A stretch of 41,640 nucleotides of DNA, taken from Minisyncoccota bacterium. Lineage in GTDB: Bacteria; Patescibacteriota; Minisyncoccia; Phycocordibacterales; UBA9973. A program made the translations under genes and the position numbers. The DNA is taken from positions 1 through 41,640 of the forward strand of contig JAGOQI010000001.1 of assembly GCA_017991515.1 (NCBI GenBank). Reading direction: 5' to 3'. This document shows positions 29,829 through 36,237 of this stretch, in pieces (within the stretch, counting starts at the first letter, position 1; each line of letters starts with the position of its first letter). Under the pieces are notes generated by a model. That model did no database searches, was not told the DNA's origin, and saw only the letters and a program-made list of their open reading frames with translations.

Positions 29829-30707
29829 TTATTTTAATAATGCACCCCTAGTGATGGGACCGACGATACCATCTATTTTTAAGCTATTGGCTTTTTGAAA
29901 TATGATGACGGCTTGATATGTCTTTGGGCCGAATATGCCGTCGGGGACTAATTGAGGAACTAAGGTTGGAATTTTTGTGTTCAGGCAGGTTTGTAGAGCT
30001 TTGACATTTACATTGTTCATGCGAGGGACTGTCAGCTTGAGTAGTTGGGTAAAGTTGAGGGTACAGGACACAGGAGTTGGTGGAGTTGTCGGAAGTGTTG
30101 CAATCACGATAGTCCCTTCGCTTCCAGTCAGGTACGATCCTTTGCAGTCTGGGTCAGCCAAATCAATCTTTCCATCGTGGTCGTCATCAATGCCATTGTT
30201 GCACTGAGTAATTATTCTTCCGCCGCCACTACTATGCCCACCACTTGAAACTACTGGTGGTCGCCATGATGTTGTGACTTTATAGTCGACAGTACCACAT
30301 GAACTTGTATTGTCACAGTTAAGTGATACCCAGCCTATATTTGGACTATATGCGTAGCCAGAAAATATTCCGGTACTGGTGTTGATAGTGACTTGGGAGA
30401 AATCAATGTAGCCGGTGTTCTCGCTCCAGGCATAGCCCGAAAGCGTGCCGGAAGAGTTCGTTACTTTGTAATCGACAGTTCCGCACGAACTAGTGTTGGA
30501 ACAGTTGAGCGATACCCAACCGATATTTGAACTGTAGGCGTAACCCGCGAGCGCGTCATTTGCCACCGTCACTTGCGAGAAGTCTATCCAGGCCGTATTC
30601 TCACTCCACGCATAACCGGAAGTAGAATCTGCAAAAGCTACTTTTACAGCAAAAAACATTATTGATAATATAAATAAACCGAAAACAAAAATGGGTTTTA
30701 GTCTCAT
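29829..30707 (-). CDS. Secreted protein with repeats, Asp-rich calcium-type loop and peptidoglycan-binding domain
   Basis: A 292-aa exported protein upstream of the DGR target in the same operon. A signal peptide (FVFGLFILSIMFFAVKVAFA) is followed by two tandem repeats of about 57 residues. Each begins GYAWSENT, continues IDFSQVT and ends GYAYS.NIGWVSLNC...SCGTVDYKVT. Then come a Gly/Ser linker, an Asp-rich loop CNNGIDDDHDGKIDLADPDC (calcium-type) and a C-terminal PGB_1 peptidoglycan-binding domain (VKALQTCLN, DGIFGPKTYQAVIIFQKANS, DGIVGPITRGALL). It may anchor or present the variable protein at the cell wall; that is inferred from operon context. The start at 30707 is supported by a TATAAT exactly 6 nt upstream. 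Confidence 0.88.
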   Translation of the reverse strand: MRLKPIFVFGLFILSIMFFAVKVAFADSTSGYAWSENTAWIDFSQVTVANDALAGYAYSSNIGWVSLNCSNTSSCGTVDYKVTNSSGTLSGYAWSENTGYIDFSQVTINTSTGIFSGYAYSPNIGWVSLNCDNTSSCGTVDYKVTTSWRPPVVSSGGHSSGGGRIITQCNNGIDDDHDGKIDLADPDCKGSYLTGSEGTIVIATLPTTPPTPVSCTLNFTQLLKLTVPRMNNVNVKALQTCLNTKIPTLVPQLVPDGIFGPKTYQAVIIFQKANSLKIDGIVGPITRGALLK

Positions 30708-30713
30708 TCCATT

Positions 30714-30742
30714 ATTATACCCCCCCCCGACTGGTTTTCCAA
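30714..30742 (-). promoter_or_regulatory. Promoter of the DGR surface operon with poly-G spacer
   Basis: Minus strand: -35 TTGGAA (30737-30742), 17-bp spacer, -10 TATAAT (30714-30719). The 9 bp of the spacer touching the -10 are all G (30720-30728). Gain or loss of one G would change the spacer from its optimal length. The -10 is 6 nt from the ATG. Confidence 0.75.
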
Positions 30743-30781
30743 GCATTTAGAGTGTTTATAACTAGTCTCATTTAAAACCCC

Positions 30782-30961
30782 GCCCGCATTCCTCCCCAGA
30801 CCCCTCCTGCGGGCGAACCCCAAACCACGCCGAATTTCAAAAATCAGTAGCCGAGGTTTTGCGAAATCCCTGCCCCCAGAAAGATGCTTTCGCAAAACCG
30901 AGTCCGCATTAGTACATTTGCTGTTGGAAAAAAGTTCGCGCAAATGTTAGAATTAGTTCAC
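30782..30961. repeat. Right arm of the 180-bp perfect inverted repeat
   Basis: Partner of 26524-26703. It includes the inner 12-bp inverted repeat GGTTTTGCGAAA (30855-30866) / TTTCGCAAAACC (30888-30899). From ATG 30884 an outward frame of 29 codons begins with the same 26 residues (MLSQNRVRIS...) as the left arm and then stops at 30971-30973. Confidence 0.95.
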
Positions 30962-30971
30962 AACGCAAAAT

Positions 30972-30993
30972 AAAACGCCTTGGTGGCGTTTTT
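30972..30993 (+). terminator. Intrinsic terminator facing out of the right repeat arm
   Basis: AAAACGCC, TTGGT loop, GGCGTTTTT: an 8-bp stem with T-run on the plus strand. It would end any transcript running outward from the repeat. Confidence 0.6.
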
Positions 30994-31284
30994 CGCGTTG
31001 TGACCCTAAGCAAGACAACTGCTTGTCTTGTGTCGGGAATCGAACAACGGAAGCATATTTTTTCAGCAGGAAAAATAGCTGAGTTGGTGCCCAGACTTTT
31101 CCAAGTGACTGACGAGGAAAAAGTCGAGGGCGATCCGTGCAACTTCCCCGTAGGGTCACCATCTGAGAATTTTAATTTTTTCTAAATAGACCTTATTTAT
31201 CAAGGCACCAGCTTTCAAAAAAGAGGTAAAAATATCAAAATTAGCCATGACCCTACAGGGAATCGAACCACTAGTACATCGTGG

Positions 31285-31290
31285 TAGAAT
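31285..31290 (+). promoter_or_regulatory. Extended -10 box (leaderless-type) of the TPR gene
   Basis: TAGAAT preceded by TGG, 6 nt before the ATG at 31297. Confidence 0.5.
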
Positions 31291-31296
31291 AGGTTC

Positions 31297-32298
31297 ATGA
31301 TACCGAATACATTTATAGTAGAGCTAAAAAGAATTAAGGATGCCATTTTAAGTGATAATGATGAATTGATAGCTTTTAAGAAGTATGTTAAGGATATTTC
31401 TGCTATTTCTCCAGCAATGTTTTCAAATCAAAATTGGCCTAAAACATGGCGACAGGAAGTATATAGTTTTGGAGAAGTGTTTGAAAAGAAAGATGCTGGC
31501 CCATATATCTATGAAGCTCGATTTTATACTGAGCAGTCAACAATGAATGAAATTGTATCGTTTATTTATTCTGAAATAATTTGGAACTATTTTGAAAGAG
31601 CGGGAGAATACAATCGAGAGATACTTAAAAAACTTATCGATAGCTTCCCTCACAATCCTGAATTTCACCATACCTATGGCCATTTTTTGAATGAAAATAA
31701 AAATCGTGAAAAGGCTCTTTTTGAATATCAGAGAGCAATAAATATAGATCCTGTAAATATAACTTTTATAAGTAGCTATTATGCTTGTTTAAAAGATTTT
31801 TTTGAAGACTTAATAAATAAACACAGTCTTGATCAAGCAGAACAGTTATTAGATAAAACCTTTTCATATCTTAAAGAGAAGAAAATTCTTGATATACCTA
31901 GAACAGGTAGAGATATTCAAGCTAGGTTAGCTTCGTTAAAAGATAGAATTACTGACCATAAGGCAATCGATAAGCAAGTAATTTATTTCCAAAAGGAAAT
32001 TGAAAATACAATAAGAGTTGAGCAAAGAAGACTAATAGAGACATTGGGAATTTTTTCCGCAATCCTTGCTTTTATCATCACAAATGTATCGATTGGGTTG
32101 TCTAATCTAGGAGTAAAAGAGATGATGTTTTTAATGTTTGGAATGGCCTTAGTTTTACTTATATTCGCCGTAGCAATTTCTTATTTATTCGGTCCAAAAC
32201 TTCGTCATAAGCCAAAATTTTATCATTTTAAGCGCCTTAAATTTTGGGTTTTGTTAGCTATAGTGGTTGCTTTGTTTTTATTATACAAACTAGGATAG
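31297..32298 (+). CDS. TPR-like protein with three C-terminal membrane helices (333 aa)
   Basis: A cytoplasmic helical N-terminal part (about 1-230) contains at least one TPR-like pair (NPEFHHTYGHFLNENKNREKALFEYQRAINIDPVN at about 115-150). Two or three membrane helices follow (about 250-272, 278-305 and 315-332). Helical repeat plus membrane anchor suggests a scaffolding or sensing role. The name of the family is not recognised. It is the first gene right of the retroelement and has its own extended -10. Confidence 0.7.
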   Translation: MIPNTFIVELKRIKDAILSDNDELIAFKKYVKDISAISPAMFSNQNWPKTWRQEVYSFGEVFEKKDAGPYIYEARFYTEQSTMNEIVSFIYSEIIWNYFERAGEYNREILKKLIDSFPHNPEFHHTYGHFLNENKNREKALFEYQRAINIDPVNITFISSYYACLKDFFEDLINKHSLDQAEQLLDKTFSYLKEKKILDIPRTGRDIQARLASLKDRITDHKAIDKQVIYFQKEIENTIRVEQRRLIETLGIFSAILAFIITNVSIGLSNLGVKEMMFLMFGMALVLLIFAVAISYLFGPKLRHKPKFYHFKRLKFWVLLAIVVALFLLYKLG

Positions 32299-32314
32299 TT
32301 ATTTTTTGAAATTT

Positions 32315-32515
32315 ATGAAAACAAATCTAAATTTCAAAAATAATAGGCTCCCAGACTATCTTGATACTAGTAATCCTAATATTACTGAAGAGGAAGTACT
32401 AAAATACCTAGCATCTATTCTTAGTGATATTTACTTAAAAGAACATCATCCTGATGCTGTAATCAGTAAAGAGGTAAGGGATATATTAGATAAGCTTAAT
32501 TCAAAAAGTAAGTAA
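32315..32515 (+). CDS. Small hypothetical protein (66 aa)
   Basis: Not recognised. Soluble, charged, with one predicted helical stretch (TEEEVLKYLASILSDIYLKEHHPDAV). The ATG at 32315 is used; a TTG at 32306 adds only three residues. It lies 16 nt after the TPR gene and before a terminator, so the two are probably one transcript. Confidence 0.6.
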   Translation: MKTNLNFKNNRLPDYLDTSNPNITEEEVLKYLASILSDIYLKEHHPDAVISKEVRDILDKLNSKSK

Positions 32516-32545
32516 AAAAGCTACCAACGGTAGCTTTAATTTTGT
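32514..32545. terminator. Terminator between convergent genes
   Basis: AAAGCTACC (32517-32525), AAC loop, GGTAGCTTT with A/T-rich flanks on both sides. It can serve the plus-strand pair and the minus-strand gene ending at 32548. Confidence 0.75.
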
Positions 32546-32547
32546 AA

Positions 32548-32997
32548 TTACTCACTTTTTAAAAATCTTGGGAAATATTTAATAATCTTATTAAACTCTT
32601 CTCCTGTGTAAACCTTTTTACTAATTGAGTACAGTTTTTTATTTTTCTCTATTAATTCGTCATCGTTTTGGTAGTCACGATGTCCTAGTAGTGAAGCTCT
32701 TAGATATATAAATCTGTGTATAGAAAAATATATCTTACCACTGCTATAAATACTCAAACAAATAAAAGGTTTTTCTTTGGCTTCTTGCAACATTATTGTT
32801 AGATCATAACTAGGATTAATATGGCTGTTTACATCTTTATCAAAATGGTATATTTCTAGCTTCAGACCATATTTTTTTTGTAAAATGTTATAGAGCTTAT
32901 TTTTAAAAATAGTTGCAGATTTGTCAAAGCGTTTATTTAAATTATTCTCTGCGCTAGTGTAGTTGAATACATTTGATAGGACTATTTCTTTTTTCAT
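32548..32997 (-). CDS. Hypothetical protein (149 aa)
   Basis: Not recognised. A soluble alpha/beta protein, Lys-rich at the N-terminus (FDKSATIFKNKLYNILQKKYG), with central strands (DLTIMLQEAKEKPFICLSIYS; KIYFSIHRFIYLRA) and a helical end. No catalytic motif is seen. The ATG is followed by MKKEIVLSNVFNYTS; no Shine-Dalgarno site. Confidence 0.55.
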   Translation of the reverse strand: MKKEIVLSNVFNYTSAENNLNKRFDKSATIFKNKLYNILQKKYGLKLEIYHFDKDVNSHINPSYDLTIMLQEAKEKPFICLSIYSSGKIYFSIHRFIYLRASLLGHRDYQNDDELIEKNKKLYSISKKVYTGEEFNKIIKYFPRFLKSE

Positions 32998-33024
32998 ATT
33001 GCTTGTTTTTTGTTTAAATCTACA

Positions 33025-33207
33025 TTACAAGCATTGCTTAACTTTGTCAATAAATACAGTTTTTGCTTCAAGTGCAAATTTTTCTATCGTCTCTCTAATA
33101 ACTTTTCTTTCTAAAATCTCAGAACATCTTTTTATATAAAGACCATTGGGCACAGTCAGGGGAATTTGCTTAAAATCTGTGTTCGATTTTGAATTACGGT
33201 GGGTCAC
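33025..33207 (-). CDS. Doubtful small gene (60 aa or shorter)
   Basis: An open frame from a GTG at 33207 with no clear ribosome-binding site. The C-terminal half (ILERKVIRETIEKFALEAK) has good amphipathic helix character, while the N-terminal part is low in structure. It may be a short real gene, perhaps using an internal GTG, or the remains of one. Confidence 0.25.
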   Translation of the reverse strand: MTHRNSKSNTDFKQIPLTVPNGLYIKRCSEILERKVIRETIEKFALEAKTVFIDKVKQCL

Positions 33208-33254
33208 AGATTCAGATAATAAAAAACGTTTGAATAAATCAAACGTTCAAAAAT

Positions 33255-33470
33255 TTATTTTTGTTCTACCCAGTGCCCAAGAAAAACATTTTGTGCTTCG
33301 GCATGGTGATAGTCTCCATCCCAGGCTGTCATTAAATCTAAACCATCTTCGTGATTTTTCTTAGTTAGAACAACATGTTCATAGTTTGAAGGAGTGAGAG
33401 TTGTATCCTTGAACACATTCTCTTCCATTAGTACTTTCAAGAATTGAGTAGATTGAGCTGTTTTTACCAT
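33255..33470 (-). CDS. Small hypothetical protein (71 aa)
   Basis: Not recognised. A soluble protein with an ATG start, an N-terminal helix (TAQSTQFLKVLMEENVF) and an acidic, Trp/His-containing second half (GLDLMTAWDGDYHHAEAQN). There is no ribosome-binding site. It is separated by about 140 nt with a terminator from the gene upstream, so it would need its own promoter. Confidence 0.45.
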   Translation of the reverse strand: MVKTAQSTQFLKVLMEENVFKDTTLTPSNYEHVVLTKKNHEDGLDLMTAWDGDYHHAEAQNVFLGHWVEQK

Positions 33471-33562
33471 TACTTAAATTTTTTATAACATTACCATTTG
33501 GTCAATATTCGTCAACATCAGGTTCCAAAACTCACTACAAAGTGGTCACTTAGTAGGAATCA

Positions 33563-33594
33563 AAAAACCCTCAATCTTTTTTGATTAAGGGTTC
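33563..33594 (-). terminator. Terminator of gene 33609-34028
   Basis: AACCCT-AATC and GATT-AGGGTT arms around a T6 loop with one mismatch; on the minus strand it is followed by TTTTTT. Confidence 0.65.
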
Positions 33595-33608
33595 AGTAGT
33601 GTTTAACA

Positions 33609-34028
33609 TCAGAATGGCTCGTTCTCATCTTTGTCAGTGAAAAGTCCTTGTTGTTTGCATTTATCTACTAAGTAGTTATAAGAAAGGCTACTTATAATTT
33701 TACGAAGAACGGGCTTATCTTTTAGGCGATATAAGAAACAATCTTCGAATGTCCTTATATCCTCAGGAAGTTTTTTAAACATTACAGTTAAGCTTTCTGC
33801 CATCGTTTTGCTTTCTTTAGAAAGATCAATAGAACGTATTTCTGAGCTTAAAAAGGCCTGCTGGCTTTCGGTTATTTCCAAATAAGGCTGAAAAACTATT
33901 ATACCTCCATTTTTGCTCAGGCAACTTTCTTCTGATTGAAGTTTACAAGGCCCAAAAATAAGTTTTTTTTCACGTAAATAAATTTCAATATCTAAGATCG
34001 AAATGTCATTTGCTATGTATTTTTGCAT
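33609..34028 (-). CDS. Hypothetical protein (139 aa)
   Basis: Not recognised. A soluble protein with an N-terminal mixed region containing two Cys (FGPCKLQSEESCLSKNGG) and a helical second half (SIDLSKESKTMAESLTVMF; LPEDIRTFEDCFLYRL). It has a consensus promoter on the minus strand and a terminator, so it is a free-standing transcription unit. Confidence 0.55.
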   Translation of the reverse strand: MQKYIANDISILDIEIYLREKKLIFGPCKLQSEESCLSKNGGIIVFQPYLEITESQQAFLSSEIRSIDLSKESKTMAESLTVMFKKLPEDIRTFEDCFLYRLKDKPVLRKIISSLSYNYLVDKCKQQGLFTDKDENEPF

Positions 34029-34044
34029 AAAATGTATTTTTATT

Positions 34045-34072
34045 ATAATATCACATATAAATATTATGTCAA
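34045..34072 (-). promoter_or_regulatory. Sigma-70 type promoter of gene 33609-34028
   Basis: Minus strand: perfect -35 TTGACA (34067-34072), 16-bp spacer, -10 TATTAT (34045-34050), overlapping an alternative TATAAT. Confidence 0.6.
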
Positions 34073-34179
34073 ATTATACAATTCAAAGTTCTAATTATAA
34101 AGCTCTAATTTCACTACAAAGGGTCACAAAGTATTTATGCTAAAATAGGTAAATAAAACTAATACTCAAGAGTTAAAAA

Positions 34180-34443
34180 ATGATAGACCCAAAGAAAATA
34201 GATATAAATCAATTGCCAAAAAAGTTTTGTGATGGAGCGCTTGGTGCCTATGGAAAAGAATTTTTCTCTGTAGTTCTTACCTCAGGAAATAATCTAGAGT
34301 CTTTTGCTACTACTCCACAAGTTATGAAAAGTATAGCTACTTGGATGAACGAACAAGTTAAAAGTTATGAAAAACAATTCGGTGAGATAGACATGACTCG
34401 AGTTCAAACTCAAAACACTATTAAAATAGCTGATTTAGAATAA
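34180..34443 (+). CDS. DUF3467-like protein (87 aa)
   Basis: The second half follows the DUF3467 pattern: a strand (FFSVVLTSGNN), then a helix before the tail TTPQVMKSIATWMNEQVKSYEKQFGEID, close to the family ending with helix, YE-x-x-FGEI. The first half includes FCDGALGAYGKEF. DUF3467 proteins have about 90-110 residues and unknown function. A monocistronic unit followed by a hairpin terminator. Confidence 0.6.
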   Translation: MIDPKKIDINQLPKKFCDGALGAYGKEFFSVVLTSGNNLESFATTPQVMKSIATWMNEQVKSYEKQFGEIDMTRVQTQNTIKIADLE

Positions 34444-34451
34444 GTAAATAA

Positions 34452-34485
34452 AAACCCCTCTGAAAATCAAAGGGGTTTATGTTAT
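34452..34485. terminator. Terminator between convergent genes
   Basis: AAACCCCT (34452-34459) pairs with AGGGGTTT (34471-34478) around an 11-nt loop; A/T-rich flanks on both sides. Confidence 0.6.
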
Positions 34486-34501
34486 TTTTAACGGTGCTAT
34501 T

Positions 34502-35197
34502 TTAAGCTACTATTTTCAAGCCCAATTGCTCAGGTGCTTCGTGTTGTAGTGTGTCTCTACAAGTTTTTGCAATAGTTTGTAAATCTTCATCTACAACAGA
34601 TTCATAATCTTGTAAGACTTTTTCTACTTTCTTTTTATCAAGCAAATAGAGCCATGCAAAAAACTTTCCTACAGCTTTAGGGTAGGCAAGTCTGTTGCCG
34701 CGGTATCTTTCGTCTATGATATTTAGAATTTCATCGATTCCATGACTAAATAAGCTCATTTTCCTAATATCTTCTATAGGAAATTTAAAAGCAAGAAATT
34801 CTTTTCTATAACCTCGCTCAAACATTTCTAATGCTTTTTCTAAAGCAATAGGGAAATGTTCTTGCATATAGATAAAGAACAACTTATTTGGTTGTACACC
34901 ATAGATATGATAAAACCAATAACCTTTTTCATCGGGATCGTCCATTAGAAATGATTTTCTAATAGCAGTTCTCCATAAACCGCTCGAGTGGTAGGTTTTG
35001 TATAAGCCATCAAAATCATATTTATATGATCTTACTAATGAATAAAATAGTTCTAAAATAGGTTTTTCAATGTCTTGAGTTGGTAACTTGGCGTCTTTAT
35101 TGTCTATATTCATAGAACAATCTACGCCGAGCATAAGCAATTCATTTAAGCATTTTGTTATATCTTCAATAATAGCCTTTTGTTTTTGAGGAACCAT
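34502..35197 (-). CDS. Hypothetical helical protein (231 aa)
   Basis: Not recognised. A soluble, mainly helical protein, rich in aromatic residues in the middle (GYWFYHIYGVQPNKLFFIYMQ), with later helices (ALEKALEMFERGYRKEF; KVEKVLQDYESVVDEDLQTI). No signal peptide, membrane helix or clear active-site motif. It is convergent with the DUF3467-like gene and stands alone upstream of trxB. Confidence 0.6.
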   Translation of the reverse strand: MVPQKQKAIIEDITKCLNELLMLGVDCSMNIDNKDAKLPTQDIEKPILELFYSLVRSYKYDFDGLYKTYHSSGLWRTAIRKSFLMDDPDEKGYWFYHIYGVQPNKLFFIYMQEHFPIALEKALEMFERGYRKEFLAFKFPIEDIRKMSLFSHGIDEILNIIDERYRGNRLAYPKAVGKFFAWLYLLDKKKVEKVLQDYESVVDEDLQTIAKTCRDTLQHEAPEQLGLKIVA

Positions 35198-35254
35198 AGT
35201 TTTAAGTTTTGTTTACCAAAACTATACTCCTAAGGTACTCTAAAAATCAAGTTT

Positions 35255-36184
35255 TTATTTACTATGTTTTATCCAAAGATATGCGTCTTCGATGGCTTTA
35301 ACAGCGTCGCCAGCAGCAATATTGTTCTGGTGGTAACGGACATTTGTAATGTCTCCAGCAGCCCAAATACCCTCCACAGAGGCCTTTTGTGTCCAAGGGT
35401 CGACAACTATCTTACCGAACTGGTCTACTTCTACTATATCCTTCAAAAAGCCACCATTTGATATTTGTCCTATTTCTACAAAGATACCAGAGACTCCGAG
35501 TGTTTCTTCCTCATTTGTATCTGTGTGAAGTATTTTTATTCCAGAAACAAATTTTTCTCCCAGCACTTCTTTTGTTTCGGCGTTGGTTATAATACGAACT
35601 TTTGGATCAGCTTTAATTTTTGCAACAGTTATTTCGTCAGCGCGAAAGTTCTCACTTCTGTTTATCAAAGTTACAGTTTTACAATATGCAGAGAGTTGAG
35701 CGACAGTCTCAAAAGCAGCATTTCCACCACCTATAACCACTACATCCATATCAGAGAAAAGAGGGCCATCACAAGAAGCACAATAAGTCAGACCTTTGTG
35801 TTCAAGTCTATCTGCACCTTCAGCCTCAAGTTTTCTACGACTTGAACCTGCTGTTACTAAAAGAGATTTTGTTGTAACAACTTCACTAGACTCGAGAGTT
35901 ATAGAGAATCCATTTTCTAACTTTTCAACATGGTTAACTAAATCATTGTCTTTAACCTCAAGAAACTCTCCTTTGTAAGAGAGTACATGACCCTTTAAAG
36001 AATTTGCTAAGTCAGAACCGCTTATATGTGGTGTACCAATCCAGTTTTGTATATCGTCAGAGACAGTAGATTGCCCACCCCATTCTTTTGTTACTAGAAG
36101 TGTTTTTAGTTGTTTTCTAGCAGCATAAACTGCGGCAGCAGAGCCTGCTGGACCTCCTCCTATAATGATTAATTCGTATTGCAT
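35255..36184 (-). CDS. trxB: Thioredoxin reductase
   Basis: A flavoprotein transferring electrons from NADPH to thioredoxin. FAD-binding GGGPAGSAAAVYAARK at the N-terminus, redox-active CASC disulphide in TYCASCDGPLF (about residue 135), NADPH-binding VVIGGGNAAFETVAQL and the C-terminal FAD block EGIWAAGDITN. At 309 aa it has the usual length. The ATG at 36184 is chosen because MQYELIIIGGGPAG is the conserved start; a longer frame would cross the ftsZ terminator. A TATAAT (36192-36197) lies 7 nt before this ATG. It probably supports MsrA and other reductive repair. Confidence 0.95.
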   Translation of the reverse strand: MQYELIIIGGGPAGSAAAVYAARKQLKTLLVTKEWGGQSTVSDDIQNWIGTPHISGSDLANSLKGHVLSYKGEFLEVKDNDLVNHVEKLENGFSITLESSEVVTTKSLLVTAGSSRRKLEAEGADRLEHKGLTYCASCDGPLFSDMDVVVIGGGNAAFETVAQLSAYCKTVTLINRSENFRADEITVAKIKADPKVRIITNAETKEVLGEKFVSGIKILHTDTNEEETLGVSGIFVEIGQISNGGFLKDIVEVDQFGKIVVDPWTQKASVEGIWAAGDITNVRYHQNNIAAGDAVKAIEDAYLWIKHSK

Positions 36185-36191
36185 GGTGTTG

Positions 36192-36197
36192 ATTATA
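36192..36197 (-). promoter_or_regulatory. trxB -10 box (leaderless-type)
   Basis: TATAAT on the minus strand, 7 nt before the ATG at 36184, directly downstream of the ftsZ terminator. Confidence 0.55.
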
Positions 36198-36204
36198 TCA
36201 CACA

Positions 36205-36235
36205 CAAAAATAACCCCTTTCGAGGTTATTTTCTT
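36205..36235 (-). terminator. ftsZ terminator
   Basis: Minus strand AAATAACC and GGTTATTT arms around a TCGAAAGG loop, followed by a T-run; it starts a few bases after the ftsZ stop. Confidence 0.75.
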
Positions 36236-36237
36236 TT

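Larger units (their letters stand above)
30962..31296. other. Gene-free stretch right of the retroelement, with structured relics
   Basis: No credible gene. It holds an intrinsic terminator-like hairpin (AAAACGCC/GGCGTTTT, 30972-30992, T-run) nested in a longer stem (CACAACGC 30959-30966 with GCGTTGTG 30995-31002). There is also a 9-bp pair GTGACCCTA (31000-31008) / TAGGGTCAC (31151-31159) enclosing about 140 nt, and GGGAATCGAAC occurs twice (near 31036 and 31258), resembling a tRNA T-arm without the matching stem. Several short frames cross it without family features. Confidence 0.5.

Noticed and set aside
30704-31185. Several overlapping frames of 60-80 codons across the right repeat arm and its flank
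   Set aside because: They overlap each other on both strands, cross the repeat and promoter, and show no family pattern; probably chance frames in GC-rich repeat DNA.
31020-31275. tRNA gene suggested by GGGAATCGAAC motifs
   Set aside because: No matching 5-bp T stem, acceptor stem or anticodon arm could be found on either strand around either motif.
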